Source of the DNA: Antedon bifida
Taxonomy: Eukaryota; Echinodermata; Crinoidea; Comatulida; Antedonidae
Assembly (NCBI GenBank): GCA_963402885.1
Contig: OY727097.1
Span: forward strand, 14,942,001-15,006,000
DNA: 64,000 bases
Reading direction: 5' to 3'
Each line of letters begins with the position of its first letter. The first letter of the stretch is position 1. Positions 46,083-57,817 of this stretch are shown here, in pieces. The translations under genes were made by a program, and so were the position numbers. The notes below the pieces were generated by a model. The model ran no database searches and was not told the origin of the DNA. It worked only from the letters and a program-made list of their open reading frames with translations.

Positions 46083-46690
46083 TTTTGTCCAAGATGGGGA
46101 AATTTCTGTCCAGAATGGGGAAATATTTTGTCCAGAATAAGGACAAAAGCGATAGGTGGCGCTATAATCGTGTCCAAGATGGGGAAGCTGTCCAATATAG
46201 AGAAATCCGATTTGTCCAAAATGGGGAAATTTCTGTCCAAGATGGGGAAGTGGTGGCGCTATATCGTGTCCAAAATGGGGAAATTTCTGTCCAGGATGGG
46301 GAAATGCTGTGTCAAAAATAGAGAAGCTGTCCAATATAGAGAAATCCGATTTGTCCAAAATGAAGAAATTTCTGTCCAGAATGGGGAAATAAAGTGTCTA
46401 AAATAGGGAAGCTGTCCAATACAGAGAAATCCGATTTGTCCAAAATGGGGAAATTTCTGTCCAGGATGGGGAAGTGCTGTGTCCAAAATAGAGAAACTGT
46501 CCAATATATAGAAATCCGATTTGTCCAAAATGAAGAAATTTCTGTCCAGAATGGGGAAATACTGTGTCTAAAATAGGGAAGCTGTCCAATATAGAGAAAT
46601 CCGATTTGTCCAGAATGGAGAAATTTCTGTCCAGAATGGGGAAGTGCTGTGTCCAAAATAGGAAGCTGTACAATATAGAGCTGAGAAGGC
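46083..46690 (+). repeat. Minisatellite with about 20-bp units in about 85-bp higher-order repeats
   Basis: The basic unit is TGTCCAAAATGGGGAAATTT with variants. The block starting CTGTCCAATATAGAGAAATC recurs near 46188, 46325, 46410, 46494 and 46579, about 85 bases apart after the first interval. Several frames remain open on both strands because the unit has few stops. I do not regard them as genes. Confidence 0.75.
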
Positions 46691-46719
46691 AAAACATTAA
46701 AACAACATAAGAAATTTTT

Positions 46720-47826
46720 CTTGATAGTATAATATTCAATTTGTTGGTGGATATGATGCATTCTGAAAGTCCTATAAAGGTTTTGTTAAAAGAAACATCA
46801 ACTACGATTTAATTTTAAACAATGTTAATATATGTTTTGGTATCGGAAAATTTCATAGTTTCGATGCATTAAATATACAAATTTTGAGAGCTAAAAGATG
46901 TATATTCAACTGTAACATTTCAGAGGACCCACACATTTAAAGTCATTGTTAAAAGAAATATTGAAATAGAAAAATATATTGCTTTTGAAAATTATAATAT
47001 GCATGCATATAACCTAAAATGGAAAAAATTAGGAGTATAGTCTGCCTTTTAACTACTCATGATATGTATACATTTTTGCTTGATTGGTTTTGTATCTTGT
47101 TGTTGAAAACGAAAATGCGAAGGTTTGGACAGTTTTCTCACCAAGTGCGCGCGACAGGTATTACAAAGTGTTATTTGACGATTATTACAAAGTGCGACAG
47201 GGAGTTTACAGATAGTTATTATAACTATATGCGATGTTTTTTTTTCAAGACAGTTTGTCAGGAATCGACTCTATTTTTGTCCTTTCGTGAGTTTCGGGAT
47301 CATTAATTTGATGAGATTTGGCTTGGAGGTATCCAAGTCCAAGTAAATGACCGCGACTTTTAAACTATCTTTGGTTGATCTGACTTCTCAATGTCAAGAT
47401 TAACCTTGATGGGGCAGCGTTGTTTCGAATCATGGTGCAGTTTTCGACAATACAGTTATTCTCACTACAAAGTAGACCTGAGTTGTTTCATTTAGGTATG
47501 TTATTACCGATACGTCCTTTAAATTGTAAAATTAGCACTTTGTTTTAATCACACTGAATTATATAGCACATATTAGTATTAATGTTTGTAACACTTACAT
47601 TTTCCTGAAGATCCAAATTAGCTCCAGCCTTGATCAAAATAGTGCAAACATCTGTGTGGCCGTTGAATGCAGCCATGGTGACGCTCCAGTCTGAAATATT
47701 ACAAACATTATGTTGTAGTATGTTTCACTCTAAACAAAGTATTGTACTGAAATCAATACGATGTGATCAATTAACAATAACGTTTTGGATTTAAGTATGC
47801 TACATTTTTAATTTAAATAAAGATTG
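46720..47826. repeat. Diverged segmental copy with broken ankyrin exon
   Basis: Follows 15745-16690 of the recent duplicate in order, starting CTTGATAGTATAATATTCAA. It breaks off at about 47826, where a short-repeat border leads into the satellite array. Confidence 0.75.
47599..47690 (-). pseudogene. Broken ankyrin-repeat exon D
   Basis: Same position and splice borders (TATTTCAG acceptor, GTAAGTGT donor) as exon A, but 92 bp instead of 99 after loss of seven bases near 47673. The original frame is lost beyond the first few codons. The deletion brings together ACCATGGCTGCATTC, an ATG in good Kozak context that is in frame with the rest of the repeat (MAAFNGHTDVCTILIKAG). Spliced into the chain as an internal exon, it would shift the frame. 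Used as a first exon, it could still start the ankyrin frame. I consider it decayed by default. Confidence 0.65.
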
Positions 47827-47843
47827 ATCGTTGGATATATATG

Positions 47844-47930
47844 TATTCAGAACTGATTGAGATTGTATACAGAACTGTTGGTGCTGGGATTCAGAACGGT
47901 GGGTTGTTGAATTCAGAACGGTGGGTTGTT
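47844..47930. repeat. Short direct repeats at the satellite border
   Basis: Variants of ATTCAGAACGGTGGGTTGTT occur about four times, the last two nearly identical and running straight into the first satellite unit at GTGAGGTGG. Confidence 0.6.
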
Positions 47931-50900
47931 GTGAGGTGGTTTCCCGAATGATCGTAAAATCAAAACGGTACTGGGTATGACCAACTAGCGTTATTGTCAC
48001 CGACTAGTCATCCATTCATAGAAGTACTGATGTAGTAGCCTACCTGTACGGTGACCATAGAATGTGACCCGAGGCATGACTAACTACGACTTTTAGTTGA
48101 TAGAAGATTGAAAAAATTGTTAAGAAGAGTTGTACTGTATGTGGATGTTTATGAAATTATGTCAATAATGTTTACACACTAGGCATATAAATAATAATGT
48201 TTGTTAGTAAAAAATAATTTTGAGTTAATAAGAATAAGATATAAGGAAGAAAAAGCAAAGAGACTATGGAGCGGCTATTCCTGAATATACAATACTAAGT
48301 ATCGTAGATTTAAATTATAAATTTTAGGCGATCTTGTCAAAGGTCAAGCGCCTATAGCCTGCCACGTTTCGATATTCAATATTGAACTTGACCTGACGTG
48401 GTTCCATGGTATCTTTATATGAAAATGGTAGAGTGGATAGAAAATAATTAATTAAAAATTTACCTTAAAATGGTTTTGAACTGAACCGGTGGATGTCTTG
48501 TCGTTGTATGGTTATTATAGTTTAAAATACTCTATGTTCGATATTAGTGCGTGTGCGTAATAGAATGAAATGCTTGCGTACGATGTGCGTGATGCAGAGT
48601 TGTACAATAGTAGTGTATGTTTATAAGTGTATCGTACATAGTAGTAGAAGATCGAAAATATAACATAGGTATATAATATGGTAGAATATGAAAAAGTAGT
48701 ATAGAATGTAGAAATAGGAAATGTTTGTTAATTAAAAGAATAGATTTTGAATGTGAGGAATGACTTTATGACGGTTAGATCCCACTAGAGATCTATGTCG
48801 GCTCCTAGGCCTGTATATCGTCGTGAGGTGGTTTCCCGAATGATCGTAAAATCAAAACGGTACTGGGTATGACCAACTAGCGTTATTGTCACCGACTAGT
48901 CATCCATTCATAGAAGTACTGATGTAGTAGCCTACCTGTACGGTGACCATAGAATGTGACCCGAGGCATGACTAACTACGACTTTTAGTTGATAGAAGAT
49001 TGAAAAAATTGTTAAGAAGAGTTGTACTGTATGTGGATGTTTATGAAATTATGTCAATAATGTTTACACACTAGGCATATAAATAATAATGTTTGTTAGT
49101 AAAAAATAATTTTGAGTTAATAAGAATAAGATATAAGGAAGAAAAAGCAAAGAGACTATGGAGCGGCTATTCCTGAATATACAATACTAAGTATCGTAGA
49201 TTTAAATTATAAATTTTAGGCGATCTTGTCAAAGGTCAAGCGCCTATAGCCTGCCACGTTTCGATATTCAATATTGAACTTGACCTGACGTGGTTCCATG
49301 GTATCTTTATATGAAAATGGTAGAGTGGATAGAAAATAATTAATTAAAAATTTACCTTAAAATGGTTTTGAACTGAACCGGTGGATGTCTTGTCGTTGTA
49401 TGGTTATTATAGTTTAAAATACTCTATGTTCGATATTAGTGCGTGTGCGTAATAGAATGAAATGCTTGCGTACGATGTGCGTGATGCAGAGTTGTACAAT
49501 AGTAGTGTATGTTTATAAGTGTATCGTACATAGTAGTAGAAGATCGAAAATATAACATAGGTATATAATATGGTAGAATATGAAAAAGTAGTATAGAATG
49601 TAGAAATAGGAAATGTTTGTTAATTAAAAGAATAGATTTTGAATGTGAGGAATGACTTTATGACGGTTAGATCCCACTAGAGATCTATGTCGGCTCCTAG
49701 GCCTGTATATCGTCGTGAGGTGGTTTCCCGAATGATCGTAAAATCAAAACGGTACTGGGTATGACCAACTAGCGTTATTGTCACCGACTAGTCATCCATT
49801 CATAGAAGTACTGATGTAGTAGCCTACCTGTACGGTGACCATAGAATGTGACCCGAGGCATGACTAACTACGACTTTTAGTTGATAGAAGATTGAAAAAA
49901 TTGTTAAGAAGAGTTGTACTGTATGTGGATGTTTATGAAATTATGTCAATAATGTTTACACACTAGGCATATAAATAATAATGTTTGTTAGTAAAAAATA
50001 ATTTTGAGTTAATAAGAATAAGATATAAGGAAGAAAAAGCAAAGAGACTATGGAGCGGCTATTCCTGAATATACAATACTAAGTATCGTAGATTTAAATT
50101 ATAAATTTTAGGCGATCTTGTCAAAGGTCAAGCGCCTATAGCCTGCCACGTTTCGATATTCAATATTGAACTTGACCTGACGTGGTTCCATGGTATCTTT
50201 ATATGAAAATGGTAGAGTGGATAGAAAATAATTAATTAAAAATTTACCTTAAAATGGTTTTGAACTGAACCGGTGGATGTCTTGTCGTTGTATGGTTATT
50301 ATAGTTTAAAATACTCTATGTTCGATATTAGTGCGTGTGCGTAATAGAATGAAATGCTTGCGTACGATGTGCGTGATGCAGAGTTGTACAATAGTAGTGT
50401 ATGTTTATAAGTGTATCGTACATAGTAGTAGAAGATCGAAAATATAACATAGGTATATAATATGGTAGAATATGAAAAAGTAGTATAGAATGTAGAAATA
50501 GGAAATGTTTGTTAATTAAAAGAATAGATTTTGAATGTGAGGAATGACTTTATGACGGTTAGATCCCACTAGAGATCTATGTCGGCTCCTAGGCCTGTAT
50601 ATCGTCGTGAGGTGGTTTCCCGAATGATCGTAAAATCAAAACGGTACTGGGTATGACCAACTAGCGTTATTGTCACCGACTAGTCATCCATTCATAGAAG
50701 TACTGATGTAGTAGCCTACCTGTACGGTGACCATAGAATGTGACCCGAGGCATGACTAACTACGACTTTTAGTTGATAGAAGATTGAAAAAATTGTTAAG
50801 AAGAGTTGTACTGTATGTGGATGTTTATGAAATTATGTCAATAATGTTTACACACTAGGCATATAAATAATAATGTTTGTTAGTAAAAAATAATTTTGAG

Positions 50901-53900
50901 TTAATAAGAATAAGATATAAGGAAGAAAAAGCAAAGAGACTATGGAGCGGCTATTCCTGAATATACAATACTAAGTATCGTAGATTTAAATTATAAATTT
51001 TAGGCGATCTTGTCAAAGGTCAAGCGCCTATAGCCTGCCACGTTTCGATATTCAATATTGAACTTGACCTGACGTGGTTCCATGGTATCTTTATATGAAA
51101 ATGGTAGAGTGGATAGAAAATAATTAATTAAAAATTTACCTTAAAATGGTTTTGAACTGAACCGGTGGATGTCTTGTCGTTGTATGGTTATTATAGTTTA
51201 AAATACTCTATGTTCGATATTAGTGCGTGTGCGTAATAGAATGAAATGCTTGCGTACGATGTGCGTGATGCAGAGTTGTACAATAGTAGTGTATGTTTAT
51301 AAGTGTATCGTACATAGTAGTAGAAGATCGAAAATATAACATAGGTATATAATATGGTAGAATATGAAAAAGTAGTATAGAATGTAGAAATAGGAAATGT
51401 TTGTTAATTAAAAGAATAGATTTTGAATGTGAGGAATGACTTTATGACGGTTAGATCCCACTAGAGATCTATGTCGGCTCCTAGGCCTGTATATCGTCGT
51501 GAGGTGGTTTCCCGAATGATCGTAAAATCAAAACGGTACTGGGTATGACCAACTAGCGTTATTGTCACCGACTAGTCATCCATTCATAGAAGTACTGATG
51601 TAGTAGCCTACCTGTACGGTGACCATAGAATGTGACCCGAGGCATGACTAACTACGACTTTTAGTTGATAGAAGATTGAAAAAATTGTTAAGAAGAGTTG
51701 TACTGTATGTGGATGTTTATGAAATTATGTCAATAATGTTTACACACTAGGCATATAAATAATAATGTTTGTTAGTAAAAAATAATTTTGAGTTAATAAG
51801 AATAAGATATAAGGAAGAAAAAGCAAAGAGACTATGGAGCGGCTATTCCTGAATATACAATACTAAGTATCGTAGATTTAAATTATAAATTTTAGGCGAT
51901 CTTGTCAAAGGTCAAGCGCCTATAGCCTGCCACGTTTCGATATTCAATATTGAACTTGACCTGACGTGGTTCCATGGTATCTTTATATGAAAATGGTAGA
52001 GTGGATAGAAAATAATTAATTAAAAATTTACCTTAAAATGGTTTTGAACTGAACCGGTGGATGTCTTGTCGTTGTATGGTTATTATAGTTTAAAATACTC
52101 TATGTTCGATATTAGTGCGTGTGCGTAATAGAATGAAATGCTTGCGTACGATGTGCGTGATGCAGAGTTGTACAATAGTAGTGTATGTTTATAAGTGTAT
52201 CGTACATAGTAGTAGAAGATCGAAAATATAACATAGGTATATAATATGGTAGAATATGAAAAAGTAGTATAGAATGTAGAAATAGGAAATGTTTGTTAAT
52301 TAAAAGAATAGATTTTGAATGTGAGGAATGACTTTATGACGGTTAGATCCCACTAGAGATCTATGTCGGCTCCTAGGCCTGTATATCGTCGTGAGGTGGT
52401 TTCCCGAATGATCGTAAAATCAAAACGGTACTGGGTATGACCAACTAGCGTTATTGTCACCGACTAGTCATCCATTCATAGAAGTACTGATGTAGTAGCC
52501 TACCTGTACGGTGACCATAGAATGTGACCCGAGGCATGACTAACTACGACTTTTAGTTGATAGAAGATTGAAAAAATTGTTAAGAAGAGTTGTACTGTAT
52601 GTGGATGTTTATGAAATTATGTCAATAATGTTTACACACTAGGCATATAAATAATAATGTTTGTTAGTAAAAAATAATTTTGAGTTAATAAGAATAAGAT
52701 ATAAGGAAGAAAAAGCAAAGAGACTATGGAGCGGCTATTCCTGAATATACAATACTAAGTATCGTAGATTTAAATTATAAATTTTAGGCGATCTTGTCAA
52801 AGGTCAAGCGCCTATAGCCTGCCACGTTTCGATATTCAATATTGAACTTGACCTGACGTGGTTCCATGGTATCTTTATATGAAAATGGTAGAGTGGATAG
52901 AAAATAATTAATTAAAAATTTACCTTAAAATGGTTTTGAACTGAACCGGTGGATGTCTTGTCGTTGTATGGTTATTATAGTTTAAAATACTCTATGTTCG
53001 ATATTAGTGCGTGTGCGTAATAGAATGAAATGCTTGCGTACGATGTGCGTGATGCAGAGTTGTACAATAGTAGTGTATGTTTATAAGTGTATCGTACATA
53101 GTAGTAGAAGATCGAAAATATAACATAGGTATATAATATGGTAGAATATGAAAAAGTAGTATAGAATGTAGAAATAGGAAATGTTTGTTAATTAAAAGAA
53201 TAGATTTTGAATGTGAGGAATGACTTTATGACGGTTAGATCCCACTAGAGATCTATGTCGGCTCCTAGGCCTGTATATCGTCGTGAGGTGGTTTCCCGAA
53301 TGATCGTAAAATCAAAACGGTACTGGGTATGACCAACTAGCGTTATTGTCACCGACTAGTCATCCATTCATAGAAGTACTGATGTAGTAGCCTACCTGTA
53401 CGGTGACCATAGAATGTGACCCGAGGCATGACTAACTACGACTTTTAGTTGATAGAAGATTGAAAAAATTGTTAAGAAGAGTTGTACTGTATGTGGATGT
53501 TTATGAAATTATGTCAATAATGTTTACACACTAGGCATATAAATAATAATGTTTGTTAGTAAAAAATAATTTTGAGTTAATAAGAATAAGATATAAGGAA
53601 GAAAAAGCAAAGAGACTATGGAGCGGCTATTCCTGAATATACAATACTAAGTATCGTAGATTTAAATTATAAATTTTAGGCGATCTTGTCAAAGGTCAAG
53701 CGCCTATAGCCTGCCACGTTTCGATATTCAATATTGAACTTGACCTGACGTGGTTCCATGGTATCTTTATATGAAAATGGTAGAGTGGATAGAAAATAAT
53801 TAATTAAAAATTTACCTTAAAATGGTTTTGAACTGAACCGGTGGATGTCTTGTCGTTGTATGGTTATTATAGTTTAAAATACTCTATGTTCGATATTAGT

Positions 53901-56900
53901 GCGTGTGCGTAATAGAATGAAATGCTTGCGTACGATGTGCGTGATGCAGAGTTGTACAATAGTAGTGTATGTTTATAAGTGTATCGTACATAGTAGTAGA
54001 AGATCGAAAATATAACATAGGTATATAATATGGTAGAATATGAAAAAGTAGTATAGAATGTAGAAATAGGAAATGTTTGTTAATTAAAAGAATAGATTTT
54101 GAATGTGAGGAATGACTTTATGACGGTTAGATCCCACTAGAGATCTATGTCGGCTCCTAGGCCTGTATATCGTCGTGAGGTGGTTTCCCGAATGATCGTA
54201 AAATCAAAACGGTACTGGGTATGACCAACTAGCGTTATTGTCACCGACTAGTCATCCATTCATAGAAGTACTGATGTAGTAGCCTACCTGTACGGTGACC
54301 ATAGAATGTGACCCGAGGCATGACTAACTACGACTTTTAGTTGATAGAAGATTGAAAAAATTGTTAAGAAGAGTTGTACTGTATGTGGATGTTTATGAAA
54401 TTATGTCAATAATGTTTACACACTAGGCATATAAATAATAATGTTTGTTAGTAAAAAATAATTTTGAGTTAATAAGAATAAGATATAAGGAAGAAAAAGC
54501 AAAGAGACTATGGAGCGGCTATTCCTGAATATACAATACTAAGTATCGTAGATTTAAATTATAAATTTTAGGCGATCTTGTCAAAGGTCAAGCGCCTATA
54601 GCCTGCCACGTTTCGATATTCAATATTGAACTTGACCTGACGTGGTTCCATGGTATCTTTATATGAAAATGGTAGAGTGGATAGAAAATAATTAATTAAA
54701 AATTTACCTTAAAATGGTTTTGAACTGAACCGGTGGATGTCTTGTCGTTGTATGGTTATTATAGTTTAAAATACTCTATGTTCGATATTAGTGCGTGTGC
54801 GTAATAGAATGAAATGCTTGCGTACGATGTGCGTGATGCAGAGTTGTACAATAGTAGTGTATGTTTATAAGTGTATCGTACATAGTAGTAGAAGATCGAA
54901 AATATAACATAGGTATATAATATGGTAGAATATGAAAAAGTAGTATAGAATGTAGAAATAGGAAATGTTTGTTAATTAAAAGAATAGATTTTGAATGTGA
55001 GGAATGACTTTATGACGGTTAGATCCCACTAGAGATCTATGTCGGCTCCTAGGCCTGTATATCGTCGTGAGGTGGTTTCCCGAATGATCGTAAAATCAAA
55101 ACGGTACTGGGTATGACCAACTAGCGTTATTGTCACCGACTAGTCATCCATTCATAGAAGTACTGATGTAGTAGCCTACCTGTACGGTGACCATAGAATG
55201 TGACCCGAGGCATGACTAACTACGACTTTTAGTTGATAGAAGATTGAAAAAATTGTTAAGAAGAGTTGTACTGTATGTGGATGTTTATGAAATTATGTCA
55301 ATAATGTTTACACACTAGGCATATAAATAATAATGTTTGTTAGTAAAAAATAATTTTGAGTTAATAAGAATAAGATATAAGGAAGAAAAAGCAAAGAGAC
55401 TATGGAGCGGCTATTCCTGAATATACAATACTAAGTATCGTAGATTTAAATTATAAATTTTAGGCGATCTTGTCAAAGGTCAAGCGCCTATAGCCTGCCA
55501 CGTTTCGATATTCAATATTGAACTTGACCTGACGTGGTTCCATGGTATCTTTATATGAAAATGGTAGAGTGGATAGAAAATAATTAATTAAAAATTTACC
55601 TTAAAATGGTTTTGAACTGAACCGGTGGATGTCTTGTCGTTGTATGGTTATTATAGTTTAAAATACTCTATGTTCGATATTAGTGCGTGTGCGTAATAGA
55701 ATGAAATGCTTGCGTACGATGTGCGTGATGCAGAGTTGTACAATAGTAGTGTATGTTTATAAGTGTATCGTACATAGTAGTAGAAGATCGAAAATATAAC
55801 ATAGGTATATAATATGGTAGAATATGAAAAAGTAGTATAGAATGTAGAAATAGGAAATGTTTGTTAATTAAAAGAATAGATTTTGAATGTGAGGAATGAC
55901 TTTATGACGGTTAGATCCCACTAGAGATCTATGTCGGCTCCTAGGCCTGTATATCGTCGTGAGGTGGTTTCCCGAATGATCGTAAAATCAAAACGGTACT
56001 GGGTATGACCAACTAGCGTTATTGTCACCGACTAGTCATCCATTCATAGAAGTACTGATGTAGTAGCCTACCTGTACGGTGACCATAGAATGTGACCCGA
56101 GGCATGACTAACTACGACTTTTAGTTGATAGAAGATTGAAAAAATTGTTAAGAAGAGTTGTACTGTATGTGGATGTTTATGAAATTATGTCAATAATGTT
56201 TACACACTAGGCATATAAATAATAATGTTTGTTAGTAAAAAATAATTTTGAGTTAATAAGAATAAGATATAAGGAAGAAAAAGCAAAGAGACTATGGAGC
56301 GGCTATTCCTGAATATACAATACTAAGTATCGTAGATTTAAATTATAAATTTTAGGCGATCTTGTCAAAGGTCAAGCGCCTATAGCCTGCCACGTTTCGA
56401 TATTCAATATTGAACTTGACCTGACGTGGTTCCATGGTATCTTTATATGAAAATGGTAGAGTGGATAGAAAATAATTAATTAAAAATTTACCTTAAAATG
56501 GTTTTGAACTGAACCGGTGGATGTCTTGTCGTTGTATGGTTATTATAGTTTAAAATACTCTATGTTCGATATTAGTGCGTGTGCGTAATAGAATGAAATG
56601 CTTGCGTACGATGTGCGTGATGCAGAGTTGTACAATAGTAGTGTATGTTTATAAGTGTATCGTACATAGTAGTAGAAGATCGAAAATATAACATAGGTAT
56701 ATAATATGGTAGAATATGAAAAAGTAGTATAGAATGTAGAAATAGGAAATGTTTGTTAATTAAAAGAATAGATTTTGAATGTGAGGAATGACTTTATGAC
56801 GGTTAGATCCCACTAGAGATCTATGTCGGCTCCTAGGCCTGTATATCGTCGTGAGGTGGTTTCCCGAATGATCGTAAAATCAAAACGGTACTGGGTATGA

Positions 56901-57459
56901 CCAACTAGCGTTATTGTCACCGACTAGTCATCCATTCATAGAAGTACTGATGTAGTAGCCTACCTGTACGGTGACCATAGAATGTGACCCGAGGCATGAC
57001 TAACTACGACTTTTAGTTGATAGAAGATTGAAAAAATTGTTAAGAAGAGTTGTACTGTATGTGGATGTTTATGAAATTATGTCAATAATGTTTACACACT
57101 AGGCATATAAATAATAATGTTTGTTAGTAAAAAATAATTTTGAGTTAATAAGAATAAGATATAAGGAAGAAAAAGCAAAGAGACTATGGAGCGGCTATTC
57201 CTGAATATACAATACTAAGTATCGTAGATTTAAATTATAAATTTTAGGCGATCTTGTCAAAGGTCAAGCGCCTATAGCCTGCCACGTTTCGATATTCAAT
57301 ATTGAACTTGACCTGACGTGGTTCCATGGTATCTTTATATGAAAATGGTAGAGTGGATAGAAAATAATTAATTAAAAATTTACCTTAAAATGGTTTTGAA
57401 CTGAACCGGTGGATGTCTTGTCGTTGTATGGTTATTATAGTTTAAAATACTCTATTGTC
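47931..57459 (+). repeat. Satellite array, type 1 (892-bp units)
   Basis: Ten full units start with GTGAGGTGGTTTCCCGAATG at 47931, 48823, 49715, 50607, 51499, 52391, 53283, 54175, 55067 and 55959. An eleventh at 56851 stops after 609 bp. I saw no differences between full units by eye. Each unit contains the palindrome TTCAATATTGAA, an inverted GGTCAAG/CTTGACC pair and an inverted CCACGT/ACGTGG pair. There is no open frame of note. Confidence 0.95.
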
Positions 57460-57817
57460 GTGAGGTGGTTTCCCGAATGATCGTAAAATCAAAACGGTAC
57501 TGGGTATGACCAACTAGCGTTATTGTCACCGACTAGTCATCCATTCATAGAAGTACTGATGTAGTAGCCTACCTGTACGGTGACCATAGAATGTGACCCG
57601 AGGCATGACTAACTACGACTTTTAGTTGATAGAGAGATTGAAAAAATTGTTAAGAAGAGTTGTACTGTATGTGGATGTTTAATGAAAATATGTCAATAAT
57701 GTTTACACACTAGCCTAGGCATATAAATAGTAATGTTTGTTAGTAAAAATAATTTTGAGTTAATAAGAATAAGATATAAGGAAGAAAAGCAAAGAGACTA
57801 TGGAGCGGCTATTCGTC
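57460..57817 (+). repeat. Truncated satellite unit of intermediate type
   Basis: 358 bp, cut at CGGCTATTC where the next unit begins. It has the type-1 CCCGAATGATC start and ACTAGTCATCC but type-2-like ACTAGCCTAGGC and AAATAGTAATG, so it sits between the two types. Confidence 0.85.

Noticed and set aside
45902..46761. Several overlapping frames of 60-149 codons on both strands
   Set aside because: All are translations of the 20-bp minisatellite in different frames. No frame is preferred.
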